Positions 17,370 through 26,668 of a DNA stretch of 42,597 nucleotides are shown here, piece after piece. Positions within the stretch are counted from its first letter, which is position 1. Each line of letters begins with the position of its first letter. The notes under the pieces were generated by a model. The model was not told the DNA's origin, ran no database searches, and saw only the letters and a program-made list of their open reading frames with translations. The position numbers and the translations under genes were made by a program. Location: the NCBI GenBank assembly GCA_028383925.1, contig JAOEWO010000022.1:1-42597 (forward strand). Direction: 5' to 3'. The stretch comes from Winogradskyella sp. Lineage in GTDB: Bacteria > Bacteroidota > Bacteroidia > Flavobacteriales > Flavobacteriaceae.

Positions 17370-20273
17370 ATGAAAACATTCTTAAATGCTTTATTACTAT
17401 GCCTAATTATGGTGCCAGCTACTTTAATGGCTCAATCTACCGTATCGGGTATAGTGACAGATAAAGCTAACGCAATGCCATTACCTGGCGTTAATGTTAT
17501 AATTAAAGGAACTTCTAGAGGACAATCTACCAATATAGATGGTAAATACACAATAGAAGTTAACCAAGGTGAAACCATTGTTATTTCTTATTTGGGTTAT
17601 ACCTCTCAAGAAATAGTCTTTAACGGACAAACATTACTAGACATTGCTTTAGTGGAAGACGCTGCTCAATTAGATGAAGTTGTACTTATTGGGTATGGCT
17701 CAACTACAAAGCAAGATGCTACAGGTGCTGTAGAAAAAGTATCTGCTAAGGAATTTAATAGAGGTGCAATTGTTGCACCACAACAACTTATTGCTGGTAA
17801 AGCTTCAGGTGTACGTGTTACTTCTGGTGGTGGTGGAGCTGGTGAAGGTGGTGAAATTAGAATTCGTGGTGGTGCATCATTATCTGCTACCAACGATCCC
17901 CTTATTGTAATAGACGGCCTACCAATAGACCAACGTGGTGGTGCACAAGGAAGCAGAAACGCACTAAATGCAATTAACCCAGCAGATATAGAAGACTTTG
18001 TTGTTTTAAAAGATGCTTCTGCTACTGCAATATATGGTTCTAGAGCTTCTAATGGTGTTATACTTATTACCACTAAAAAAGGATCTGCAAACCAACCACT
18101 TACTTTTGAGTATGGTTTACAAGCTTCAACAAGACGTATTACAAATACTGTAGATGTATTGTCGGCTAATCAATATAGAGCATTAGCATCTAACCCAGAT
18201 TTTGATGCAACTACTTTAGGTAACGCAAACACAAACTGGCAAGATGAAATTTATTCTACAGGTGTTGGCGCTATTCATAACTTAACAGTTTCTAAAGGGT
18301 ATGAAAATTTTAACTTTAGAGTTAACCTTAACCATGTATCTCAAGAAGGTCCACTTCAAGATTTATATGAAAGAAACGGAATTAATACATCGTTTGTTCA
18401 TAGATTTTTAGGTAATGATTTAAAATTAAGCTTAGTTACAAAGATGGTTCAAGATGAATTTTCTTATGCTAACCAAGGTGCAATTGGTGCGGCTATTGCT
18501 TTTGACCCTACACAGTCCGTTTTAGACGAAAACGGAAACTTTACACAGTACGGATCTGGTGCAAATTTAGCACCTGCTAATCCACTATTTTTATTAGATC
18601 AATATGACGACCGCCAAACAATAAAACGTGTTATTTCTAACTTTAACATAGATTACAGATTTTGGTTCTTAAAAGACTTAAGATTTAATTTAAATGCAGG
18701 TATTGATTATGCAGAAAACGATGGACATAAATTTGTAGGTGCAAACCCAAACAATCCTGATGCTTTTAATACTAATGAAGTTTCTGGTGGTTTAAACAGA
18801 AACACAGCCTTAGATTTTTATCTTAACTACAAAAAAAATATAGAATCTATTAACACGAGTATAGATGTTACAGCAGGTCATGCTTTTCAAGAATTTTATA
18901 TTAAAGGCTTTTTTGATAGAACAACAAACACCAATATAAGTCAAACAGATATTAATAGAAATGCCCTAGAATCTTATTTTGCTAGAGCTAGTTTTGATAT
19001 TGCAGATAAATACTTAGTATCATTAAGCTACAGACGCGATGGATCTTCAAGATTTAGCGAAAATAATCGTTGGGGTAATTTCCCTGGTGCTTCATTTGGT
19101 TGGAAAATTATGAACGAAGACTTTATGCAAGATTCTTTCTTCTCTAATTTAAAATTAAGAGCAGGTTGGGGTGTTACAGGACAGCAAGAATTTGGTCAAA
19201 ATTACGGATACTTAGGTATATATACACCATCAAGAAATGATGCCGCTAACATACAAATTGGTACAGAACCAAATGGCGACCCTATATTTATTTCTACACT
19301 ACGACCAGAAGGGTTTGATGAAAATCTTAAATGGGAAGAGACCACACAATATAACTTAGCATTAGATTTTGGCCTTTTTAATAATAGATTAACAGGTACA
19401 ATTGATGGTTACTACAGAGAAACGGAAGATTTAATTTCTAGAGTACCACCAGCTGCTGGTTCTAACTTAACAGATATCTTATTAACTAATGTTGGGCAAG
19501 TAACAAGCCGTGGGTTAGAATTAAGCTTAAATGGAGTAATTGCACAAAAAGAAAACTTTGGATGGGATACCAATTTTAATATCACGTTTCAACAACAAGA
19601 AATTACAAGGTTAAACTTAAATAACGATCCTAACTTTACATTGCCTGGACCTAACGGTGGTATTTCTGGTGGTGTTGGTAATAATATACAAATATTAAAA
19701 CCAGGTTTTGATCCTACGACGTTCTTTGTATTTAGACAAGTTTACGATACCGACGGAAATCCTATAGAAGGATCTTACGTAGATGTAAACGGTGATAACC
19801 AAATTACAGAAGCAGATAGACAAGCTTATAAAAAAGCGACACCAGATGCTTTTATTGGTTTTACTAATAACTTTAGATATAAAAACTTAGATCTTAACTT
19901 TACCTTTAGAGGTAGTTTTGGTAACTATGTTTACAACAATAGTGCTTCAGATAGAGGAAATGCAAATGCTGTTGTTAACCAACCAGGTTACCAAGCAAAT
20001 GCACATGCAAGTTTCTTAGACACAGGGTTTACAAATCAAAACTTATTTTCAGACCTATATATAGAGCGTGCAGACTTTATAAGATTAGACAACCTATCTA
20101 TAGGTTATACAATACCTTTTTCAAAAATGACATTAAGAACATCGCTTACAGCAACTAATCTTTTTGTAATTACAGAGTATGATGGTTTAGACCCAGAGAT
20201 TGCTAATGGTATAGAAAATAACTTTTACCCAAGAACAAGAGATATCGTTCTCGGATTAAACTTTACTTTCTAA
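17370..20273 (+). CDS. susC: SusC/RagA-family TonB-linked outer-membrane transporter
   Basis: Outer-membrane beta-barrel that imports oligosaccharides with TonB energy and a SusD lid. Signal peptide ends at about residue 21 (ATLMAQ). Residues about 24-100 form the carboxypeptidase-regulatory-like domain (STVSGIVTDKANAMPLPGVN, IDGKYTIEV). Then comes the conserved LDEVVLIGYGSTTKQDATGAV, followed by the plug (to about 225) with SNGVILITTKKG, and the barrel ending in an aromatic residue (LNFTF). The 967-aa length is typical. First gene of the rightward arm; susD begins 4 bp after its stop. Glucan specificity is inferred from the surrounding amylases. Confidence 0.93.
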   Translation: MKTFLNALLLCLIMVPATLMAQSTVSGIVTDKANAMPLPGVNVIIKGTSRGQSTNIDGKYTIEVNQGETIVISYLGYTSQEIVFNGQTLLDIALVEDAAQLDEVVLIGYGSTTKQDATGAVEKVSAKEFNRGAIVAPQQLIAGKASGVRVTSGGGGAGEGGEIRIRGGASLSATNDPLIVIDGLPIDQRGGAQGSRNALNAINPADIEDFVVLKDASATAIYGSRASNGVILITTKKGSANQPLTFEYGLQASTRRITNTVDVLSANQYRALASNPDFDATTLGNANTNWQDEIYSTGVGAIHNLTVSKGYENFNFRVNLNHVSQEGPLQDLYERNGINTSFVHRFLGNDLKLSLVTKMVQDEFSYANQGAIGAAIAFDPTQSVLDENGNFTQYGSGANLAPANPLFLLDQYDDRQTIKRVISNFNIDYRFWFLKDLRFNLNAGIDYAENDGHKFVGANPNNPDAFNTNEVSGGLNRNTALDFYLNYKKNIESINTSIDVTAGHAFQEFYIKGFFDRTTNTNISQTDINRNALESYFARASFDIADKYLVSLSYRRDGSSRFSENNRWGNFPGASFGWKIMNEDFMQDSFFSNLKLRAGWGVTGQQEFGQNYGYLGIYTPSRNDAANIQIGTEPNGDPIFISTLRPEGFDENLKWEETTQYNLALDFGLFNNRLTGTIDGYYRETEDLISRVPPAAGSNLTDILLTNVGQVTSRGLELSLNGVIAQKENFGWDTNFNITFQQQEITRLNLNNDPNFTLPGPNGGISGGVGNNIQILKPGFDPTTFFVFRQVYDTDGNPIEGSYVDVNGDNQITEADRQAYKKATPDAFIGFTNNFRYKNLDLNFTFRGSFGNYVYNNSASDRGNANAVVNQPGYQANAHASFLDTGFTNQNLFSDLYIERADFIRLDNLSIGYTIPFSKMTLRTSLTATNLFVITEYDGLDPEIANGIENNFYPRTRDIVLGLNFTF

Positions 20274-20277
20274 AAAA

Positions 20278-21918
20278 ATGAAAACTAATTATATAAACAA
20301 CAAAGCTATGATGATAAGAACAATTAAAAGTGTTTTAATCTTATTTGCCATTGTATTTTCAGTACAATCTTGCGAAGACAGATTAGATTTACAGCCAGAG
20401 GACGCTCGTCTCACCGCTGATGCTGCGTTTGAAAACCCAGAAGCTTACAAGCAATTTTTAGCTAAAATTTATGCTGGAATTTCTTTAAGTGGACAAGAAG
20501 GTCCTGCAGGTGCACCAGATCTAGCAGGCTTAGATGAAGGTTTTTCAAATTACCTAAGACTCTATTGGAAAATGCAAGAATTAACCACTGACGAAGCATT
20601 AATTGCATGGAATGATGGTACAATTCAAGATTTACACAGCCAAGTTTGGACCTCTGGTAATGAGTTTATTAGAACTATGTATAGCCGTTTAATGTACCAA
20701 ATTGCATTAACTAACGAGTTTTTACGCCAAACTACAGATTCTAAATTAAGTGATCGTGGTGTTGCTGCAGATTTAAGAGCAGAAATACAAACCTACAGAG
20801 CAGAAGCTCGTTTTATGAGAGCACTAACCTATTGGCATGCTATGGATTTGTTTGGTAACCCACCTTTTGTAACAGAAAACGACCCTATTGGCGCTTTTCT
20901 TCCGCCTCAAATTCAAAGAGCAGATTTATTTACATACATTGAGTCAGAATTATTAGATATTGAAGATGAATTAGCAGAGCCTAACGCAGACCCTATAACC
21001 TATTATGGTAGAGCAAATAGAGCTGCCGCTTGGATGGTATTAGCTAAAATATATTTAAATGCTGAAGTATATACTGGTACGCCACGTTATGCAGATGTAA
21101 TTACATATACCAATAATATTATTGGAGCAGGTTATACAATACCAAATGTTCCTTACACACATTCTTTTCAGGCAGATAATGATTCTAATGGCGCACAAAA
21201 CGAAGTAATTTTTACGATTCCTTTTGATGGTTTAAGAACACAAGCTTTTGGTGGTATGACTTTTATGACACATGCACCAGTCGGTGGATCTATGAATCCG
21301 GCTGAATTTGGAATCAACGGTGGTTGGTTTGGTGTAAGAACAACACCAACATTTGTAGAAGTTTTTCCAGGTGAAGAAAATTCTAATGATGGACGTGAGT
21401 TATTCTATACAGATGGTCAAGAAAAAGATATAGCAAGTGTAAGTACATTTACTGATGGCTTTGCTATTTCAAAATATAGAAACGTTGATGTAGATGGTAT
21501 TGCTGGTTCTGATACATCTGGTGACCATACAGATATTGACTTCCCTATGTTTAGATTAGCCGATGCTTACCTTATGTATGCAGAAGCTGTAGTAAGAGGT
21601 GGCGGTGGCTCTATGAGTACTGCTGTTGGCTACATTAACCAACTTAGAGGTAGAGCTTATGGTAACACTAGTGGTGATATTGCCGAAGTAGATTTAAATT
21701 TAGACTTCATTTTAGATGAACGAGCTAGAGAATTATACTGGGAATGCCACAGAAGAACGGACTTAATTAGATTTAATCAATTCTCAGATAATGGGGTTTG
21801 GCAATGGAAAGGTGGAGTACAACAAGGCTCTACAACAGAATCTTTTAGAGACCTTATGCCTTTACCAGCGGTAGATTTAGGCATTAACACAAACTTAGAA
21901 CAAAATACAGGATACTAA
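20278..21918 (+). CDS. susD: SusD/RagB-family starch-binding outer-membrane lipoprotein
   Basis: Surface lipoprotein that caps SusC and binds the oligosaccharide. The lipobox VQSC is followed by EDRLDLQPED, a standard SusD N-terminus; TPR-like helices follow, with YRAEARFMRALTYWHAMDLF and the C-terminal LDERARELYWECHRRTDLIRF, both hallmark SusD stretches. The start given (20278) lies 4 bp after susC, but the in-frame ATG ATG at 20308/20311 would give a more normal signal peptide (Cys at 21-22 instead of 32) and may be the true start. Co-transcribed with susC and the SusE-like gene 16 bp downstream. Confidence 0.92.
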   Translation: MKTNYINNKAMMIRTIKSVLILFAIVFSVQSCEDRLDLQPEDARLTADAAFENPEAYKQFLAKIYAGISLSGQEGPAGAPDLAGLDEGFSNYLRLYWKMQELTTDEALIAWNDGTIQDLHSQVWTSGNEFIRTMYSRLMYQIALTNEFLRQTTDSKLSDRGVAADLRAEIQTYRAEARFMRALTYWHAMDLFGNPPFVTENDPIGAFLPPQIQRADLFTYIESELLDIEDELAEPNADPITYYGRANRAAAWMVLAKIYLNAEVYTGTPRYADVITYTNNIIGAGYTIPNVPYTHSFQADNDSNGAQNEVIFTIPFDGLRTQAFGGMTFMTHAPVGGSMNPAEFGINGGWFGVRTTPTFVEVFPGEENSNDGRELFYTDGQEKDIASVSTFTDGFAISKYRNVDVDGIAGSDTSGDHTDIDFPMFRLADAYLMYAEAVVRGGGGSMSTAVGYINQLRGRAYGNTSGDIAEVDLNLDFILDERARELYWECHRRTDLIRFNQFSDNGVWQWKGGVQQGSTTESFRDLMPLPAVDLGINTNLEQNTGY

Positions 21919-21934
21919 TTAATAAAAAAATAAA

Positions 21935-23296
21935 ATGAAAAAATTATCAATCTTAGGCCTTTTCATCTTTGCCTTAATAAGTTTTAACAGTTGTGAAACT
22001 GAAGATGATGTCGTTTTCACAACTCAAAGCCCTGATGGATTTGTATTTACTAATGCAACTCTAGATAGTTATATATTAACAACAAGTACATCTGCTAACT
22101 TAGGTGAACGTTTTACTTGGGACAATGCAGATTTTGGTGTACCAACAAATACATCTTACGAATTGCAACGCTCTATTACAGGAGATTTTACAGATGCAAC
22201 TGCAATCTCTACAACAACTGGTAACGAAATAGCTGTAACTATTGGTCAAATGATGGCTATAGCTACAGAAGTAGGTTTAGATGCAGATCCTGATTCTCCT
22301 GCACCAAACACAGGCTCTTTTTCTGTAAGAGTTAGAGCATTTGCTGGTGATATGGGTGGAGCTTCTGATGCTTTTTCTAATGCATTAATACTTAATATTG
22401 AATTATTAGAAAATACAGGTAATCCTGGAGGTGGCTCAATTGCGCCAGCAACTTGGGGTGTTGTAGGTTCTGGTTACAATAACTGGGGTGCTTTTGAAGA
22501 TGCTACATTCTACACAACTTCTACACCTGGCGTTATAGTATCTTACGTTAACTTATTAGATGGTGAAATTAAATTCCGTGAAAACAATACATGGGGAGGT
22601 GATTTAGGTGATGCTAATGGTGATGGTGTTTTAGATGCAGACCCAGACAACAACATTACAGTTACTGCTGGTGATTATAAAATTACAATAGACACAAATG
22701 ATAATAGCTATACTATTGAGCCTTTTTCTTGGGGAATAGTTGGATCTGGTTTTAATGATTGGGGAGCTACTCTAGATGCAAAGTTATCTTATGATTATAC
22801 TACCGATACTTTTAGAGTAGGTGTACAATTACTTGATGGAGAAATTAAATTCCGTATGAATAATACTTGGGGTGGTGATTTAGGTGATGGTAATGGTGAC
22901 GGTGTTTTAGATGCAGATGCAGATAATAACATTGTTGTTACTGCTGGTCATTATGAAGTTATTGTAAACTTAAACGACAACTCTTACAGCATAGAAACTG
23001 CTGATATTTGGGGAATAGTTGGTTCTGGTTTTAACGATTGGGGAGCTACAGTAGATTTTAACTTAACACAAGTTAACCCTAATATTTGGATTGCTGAAAA
23101 TGTAACTTTATTAGATGGTGAAATTAAATTCCGCCAAAATGATACTTGGGGAACTGATTTAGGTGATGCTAATGATGATGGCATTTTAGATGCAGACGCT
23201 GATAATAATATCGCTGTTACTGCTGGAAACTATGCTGTAAAAATTGACTTTACAAATGCTGGCTCACCTGTTTATAGCTTAGGAGCTAGACAATAA
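21935..23296 (+). CDS. SusE/SusF-like starch-binding lipoprotein with three tandem modules
   Basis: Surface lipoprotein, Cys20 (SFNSC). Residues about 21-155 match the N-terminal SusE-type domain (starting VVFTTQSPDGFVFTN). A Gly/Ser linker (160-170) leads to three homologous modules of about 92 residues starting at Trp174, Trp266 and Trp359. Each has WG(I/V)VGSG(F/Y)N(D/N)WGA, LLDGEIKFR, (N/D)TWG.DLGDAN and a hydrophobic strand end. In Bacteroides SusE/F such modules bind starch through surface aromatics; the conserved Trp residues fit that. Each module also carries a DxNxDGxxDxD loop. It lies after susD in the standard order and is followed by a strong terminator before the amylase gene. 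Confidence 0.88.
   Translation: MKKLSILGLFIFALISFNSCETEDDVVFTTQSPDGFVFTNATLDSYILTTSTSANLGERFTWDNADFGVPTNTSYELQRSITGDFTDATAISTTTGNEIAVTIGQMMAIATEVGLDADPDSPAPNTGSFSVRVRAFAGDMGGASDAFSNALILNIELLENTGNPGGGSIAPATWGVVGSGYNNWGAFEDATFYTTSTPGVIVSYVNLLDGEIKFRENNTWGGDLGDANGDGVLDADPDNNITVTAGDYKITIDTNDNSYTIEPFSWGIVGSGFNDWGATLDAKLSYDYTTDTFRVGVQLLDGEIKFRMNNTWGGDLGDGNGDGVLDADADNNIVVTAGHYEVIVNLNDNSYSIETADIWGIVGSGFNDWGATVDFNLTQVNPNIWIAENVTLLDGEIKFRQNDTWGTDLGDANDDGILDADADNNIAVTAGNYAVKIDFTNAGSPVYSLGARQ
22454..23293 (+). repeat. Three in-frame tandem repeats encoding glucan-binding modules
   Basis: DNA units start at about 22454, 22730 and 23009 (periods 276 and 279 bp), matching the protein modules. The stretch TTAGATGGTGAAATTAAATT and the surrounding codons are nearly identical between units, indicating duplication within the gene. 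Modules 2 and 3 start with the same eight residues, module 1 differs at two. Confidence 0.85.
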
Positions 23297-23326
23297 AATT
23301 TTTGAGTTTTTTTAATAAATAAATGT

Positions 23327-23366
23327 AAAAAAGAGATTGCAAAAACTTTAGCAATCTCTTTTTTTT
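23327..23366 (+). terminator. Strong intrinsic terminator between the SusE-like gene and the amylase gene
   Basis: A 14-bp perfect stem (AAAAAAGAGATTGC at 23327-23340 with its complement at 23351-23364), a 10-base loop and an eight-T run. It ends only 17 bp before the amylase ATG, leaving little room for a separate promoter, so it may lower rather than stop expression of that gene. Confidence 0.85.
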
Positions 23367-23383
23367 AACACGCTATTTACGTT

Positions 23384-26272
23384 ATGAAAAAAGTTTTACT
23401 ACTAATTTTTGCGCTTTGTTTTGGTGTTAGTTTTGCACAACAACAAGAGGTTGATTTTTTTATAGACCCTTGTACGTTTCAAGAGAATGAAACTATCACT
23501 TTTACTTTTGACGGCTCTAGTATTGACGAATCTATCTGGAACATAGGTAACAACGCATTATACTTATGGGCATGGTCTTTTGACACTACTGACCAAAACA
23601 TACAAGATTCCCCTACAAACGGAGAATGGACAAACTCTAACGAGGCTAATAGACTAACTTACAATTCTGGTAATGATACGTACACCATTAGTTTTATTCC
23701 AACTGTATTTTACGGTAGAATAGGTATTGGCAGAATTGGATTTTTAGTTAAAGCTAAAAATGGAGACGGAGATAAAAAAACTCAAGATATAGTTACAGAA
23801 GTCGGTGAATCTTCATTTCAAATTAACTTAAATAACCCAACAACCACAACTTCTGTTTTAAATAGTGGTGACGATTTTAGTATAAATGCAGATAACACCT
23901 GTGGTAACGCCAACTATACACTTACTATAAATGGTGTTATTGCTGATACGCAAAACAACACATCTAATTATACATTTACAGATACCAACATTACAGAAAA
24001 TAAGGTTTACAATTTAGATGTGGCTTTAAATGGTGATACAAAAAGCGTATCTATCTCTGTACTCATTGACCCAGGTAGTAGCTTTGAAATTTTAAGTGGT
24101 GCTTTTAAAGATGGTATTAATTATAATGCCAACGATGACACAAAAGCAACACTAATGTTATATGCCCCAAATAAAGATTTTGTTTATGTCGCTGGTAGTT
24201 TTAATAATTGGCAACCAGATGCTTCTTATGCCATGAAAAGAGATTTTACTAGAAATGGTAGATTTTGGTTAGAACTCACCAATCTTGTACCTGGCCAAAT
24301 AGAAACATTTCAGTATTGGGTTGTAGATAAAGCACCTATTACTAATTCTCCTGGCTTAGTAAAAACAGCCGATCCTTTTTCTACACTAGTTTTATCACCT
24401 TTTGATGATCCTTTTATACCAAGCAGTACTTACCCTAACCTACCACTATATCCTGCTGGGCAAGAACGTGAAGTTACAGTTTTACAGACAGCTCAAACTC
24501 CGTATAATTGGCAAGTAACTAACTTTAACAAACCAAAGAAAGAAGATTTAATTGTATATGAGGTCTTAGTAAGAGACTTTGATGCTAACCGTAATTACCA
24601 AGATATTATAGATAAAATAGATTATTTTAAAACACTTAATATTAATGCCATACAGTTTATGCCTGTTATGGAATTTGAAGGCAACGAAAGTTGGGGTTAT
24701 AATACTTCTTTTCATATGGCATTAGATAAATTTTATGGTACTGAAGAAAAGTTTAAAGAACTTATAGACGTGTGCCATCAAAACGGTATCGCTGTAATCT
24801 TAGATATTGCACTAAACCATGCCTTTGGTAGAAACCCAATGGTACGCATGTGGATGGATGATGCCGATGGTGATGGCTGGGGAAGTCCTAGTTCTGAAAA
24901 CCCATATTTTAATACAACCCCTAGACACAGTTATAATGTTGGGTCAGATTTTGATCATTCTAATTCGTTTACTGGTCTTTACACAAAACAGGTTGTACAA
25001 CATTGGATAGAAAACTTTAAAATTGACGGATTTAGATGGGATTTAACCAAAGGTTTTACACAAAACTGTACCGAAAATGATGAGAATTGCACCAACAACT
25101 ACCAACAAGACAGAATAGATATTCTTAAAGAATATGCTGATTACTCTTGGTCTCTAGACCCAGATCACTACGTGATTTTTGAACATTTAGGAAGCGAAAA
25201 TGAAGAAAAAGAATGGGCAAATTACAGATATGACGAAGGTAAAGGCATTATGATGTGGGGGAAAATGACAGACCCTTACAATGAACTTACTATGGGACAA
25301 GACGGTAATAAAAACATTAATGGCATTGGCCATAACTCAAGACCTAGTTTTAATGGACCTAGAGTTGTTGGTTACCCAGAAAGCCACGATGAAGAACGCT
25401 TAATGTTTAAAAATTTAGCTTTTGGCGAAACAAGTAATTCTAGTCATAATGTACAAAATCTTAATATATCTCTATCTAGAATGTCTGCGTTAGGTGCAGT
25501 ATCTGTTATGGTACCAGGACCTAAAATGATATGGCACTTCGGAGAATTAGGTATGGAAAATTCAATATTTACTTGTACTAATGGTACAACTAACTTTATT
25601 GGTAATGCAGATGGTAATGGAGACTGTAAATTAGATACCAAACCACAACCACAATGGGCAAATAACTGGCTAAGTGATGCATTGCGAGGACAAATTTATG
25701 AAGATTGGTCTAAAATGCATAAATTAAAAACAGAAGAAGCTGTATTTGAAGGAGACTATACAATGACATCTGGTAACTTTACACCAAGAATTGAAGTTTT
25801 TGACAATACAATACCTTCGTCAGAATTAAACTATGTTATTATAGTTGCTAATTTTGATGTTAACTCGCAAACCGTAAATACAAACTTTCCTGCTGGTATT
25901 GCTACAACATGGTACGATCTAATGGATGCCTCAGGTAATACAACAGTAAGTAATACTACGACCTCAATTTCTATTCCGGCTGGTCAGTTTCGTATATTAG
26001 GTAATCAAGCTTCAAACGTTTTAAGTGTTGATGAAAATTTATTGACAAAATTTACAATTTACCCAAATCCTTCACACGCTTCATTTAGCATAAATATTAA
26101 TGTTTCGAATATTGAAATTTATGACTTAACAGGTAAGATGGTCAAGGCGTTTAAAGGTAATTTTTCAAGAACAGATACTTTTGATGTTGCAACCTTAAAC
26201 ACAGGAATATATATGGTAAAAGTTGAAAATAGTAATAACCAAACCCTAACCACTAAATTAGTAAAGCTCTAA
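23384..26272 (+). CDS. T9SS-secreted GH13 alpha-amylase with N-terminal starch-binding-type domains
   Basis: A 962-aa multidomain surface or extracellular amylase. Signal peptide ends around residue 19 (SFAQ). Residues 25-230 are beta-rich modules. Residues about 250-345 look like a CBM48-type domain (VYVAGSFNNWQPDA). The GH13 barrel begins near 385 with DLIVYEVLVRDF; region I is DIALNHAFG (Asp474), region II GFRWDLTKGF (nucleophile Asp553), region III IFEHLG (acid/base Glu600) and region IV PESHDEERL. The last 75 residues are a T9SS type A sorting domain (FTIYPNPSHASFSI, YDLTGKMV, LNTGIYMVKV). It makes oligosaccharides for SusCD import. Last gene of the rightward arm, followed by a terminator. 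Confidence 0.92.
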   Translation: MKKVLLLIFALCFGVSFAQQQEVDFFIDPCTFQENETITFTFDGSSIDESIWNIGNNALYLWAWSFDTTDQNIQDSPTNGEWTNSNEANRLTYNSGNDTYTISFIPTVFYGRIGIGRIGFLVKAKNGDGDKKTQDIVTEVGESSFQINLNNPTTTTSVLNSGDDFSINADNTCGNANYTLTINGVIADTQNNTSNYTFTDTNITENKVYNLDVALNGDTKSVSISVLIDPGSSFEILSGAFKDGINYNANDDTKATLMLYAPNKDFVYVAGSFNNWQPDASYAMKRDFTRNGRFWLELTNLVPGQIETFQYWVVDKAPITNSPGLVKTADPFSTLVLSPFDDPFIPSSTYPNLPLYPAGQEREVTVLQTAQTPYNWQVTNFNKPKKEDLIVYEVLVRDFDANRNYQDIIDKIDYFKTLNINAIQFMPVMEFEGNESWGYNTSFHMALDKFYGTEEKFKELIDVCHQNGIAVILDIALNHAFGRNPMVRMWMDDADGDGWGSPSSENPYFNTTPRHSYNVGSDFDHSNSFTGLYTKQVVQHWIENFKIDGFRWDLTKGFTQNCTENDENCTNNYQQDRIDILKEYADYSWSLDPDHYVIFEHLGSENEEKEWANYRYDEGKGIMMWGKMTDPYNELTMGQDGNKNINGIGHNSRPSFNGPRVVGYPESHDEERLMFKNLAFGETSNSSHNVQNLNISLSRMSALGAVSVMVPGPKMIWHFGELGMENSIFTCTNGTTNFIGNADGNGDCKLDTKPQPQWANNWLSDALRGQIYEDWSKMHKLKTEEAVFEGDYTMTSGNFTPRIEVFDNTIPSSELNYVIIVANFDVNSQTVNTNFPAGIATTWYDLMDASGNTTVSNTTTSISIPAGQFRILGNQASNVLSVDENLLTKFTIYPNPSHASFSININVSNIEIYDLTGKMVKAFKGNFSRTDTFDVATLNTGIYMVKVENSNNQTLTTKLVKL

Positions 26273-26295
26273 ATTAATAAGTGTTAATTTAAGCT

Positions 26296-26329
26296 AAAAA
26301 GAGCCTCTTTAATTAGAGGCTCTTTTTTT
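26296..26329 (+). terminator. Intrinsic terminator after the amylase gene
   Basis: 13-bp stem AAAAAGAGCCTCT (26296-26308) with its complement at 26315-26327, 6-base loop, followed by Ts. It closes the rightward glucan arm; the A-tract on the left means it could also work from the other strand. Confidence 0.85.
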
Positions 26330-26420
26330 ATTTTATTAGTTTTAAAAAATAATTTGTAATTCCAAATGAGGCACGAAGAGGAATTTCATCTCTATAAGAT
26401 AACGCACCACAAAATTCATT

Positions 26421-26457
26421 AAACAAAAAAAGACTCTAACCTAAAGATTAGAGTCTT
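26421..26457 (-). terminator. Intrinsic terminator of the tRNA-Leu transcript
   Basis: Read on the minus strand: a 10-bp perfect stem AAGACTCTAA (26430-26439 and complement 26448-26457) followed by TTTTTGTTT, 12 bases after the tRNA 3' end. Confidence 0.8.
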
Positions 26458-26469
26458 AACTTAACATTG

Positions 26470-26551
26470 TACAGGCGGAGAGACTCGAACTCTCACACCT
26501 CGCGGCACTAGATCCTAAGTCTAGCGTGTCTACCAATTCCACCACGCCTGC
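26470..26551 (-). tRNA. tRNA-Leu, anticodon UAG
   Basis: Minus strand, 82 nt. The acceptor stem GCAGGCG pairs with CGCCUGU (first pair G-U), discriminator A. The anticodon stem CTAGA/TCTAG encloses loop CTTAGGA, giving anticodon TAG, which reads CUA codons. A long class II variable arm (TGCCGCGAGGTGT region) and T arm GAGAG-TTCGAGT-CTCTC confirm leucine. CCA is not encoded. It has a strong Bacteroidota promoter upstream and its own terminator. Confidence 0.95.
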
Positions 26552-26573
26552 AATTCCAATAATAATTGGGGTG

Positions 26574-26603
26574 CAAATATAAACAATAGTTTTAATATTC
26601 AAA
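26574..26603 (-). promoter_or_regulatory. Bacteroidota-type promoter of the tRNA-Leu gene
   Basis: On the minus strand: TTTG (26603-26600), 18-base spacer, then TATATTTG (26581-26574), matching the established TTTG / TAnnTTTG consensus exactly. The start of transcription would be about 15 bases before the mature tRNA. Confidence 0.8.
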
Positions 26604-26640
26604 TAGGAATTTTTTAAGAATATAATCATTCTTTAATTCT

Positions 26641-26648
26641 TATTTTTG
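26641..26648 (+). promoter_or_regulatory. Probable -7 box of the M20 peptidase gene
   Basis: TATTTTTG fits TAnnTTTG exactly, 20 bases before the ATG at 26669. No good TTTG is seen at -33, so the promoter would depend mainly on the -7 element. Confidence 0.45.
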
Positions 26649-26668
26649 TGTAAATCAGAATTCAGTAC

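Noticed and set aside
17666..18073. A 135-codon minus-strand frame within susC.
   Set aside because: Antisense to conserved SusC plug sequence; Pro/Ala/Ser-rich composition is the mirror of Gly-rich codons.
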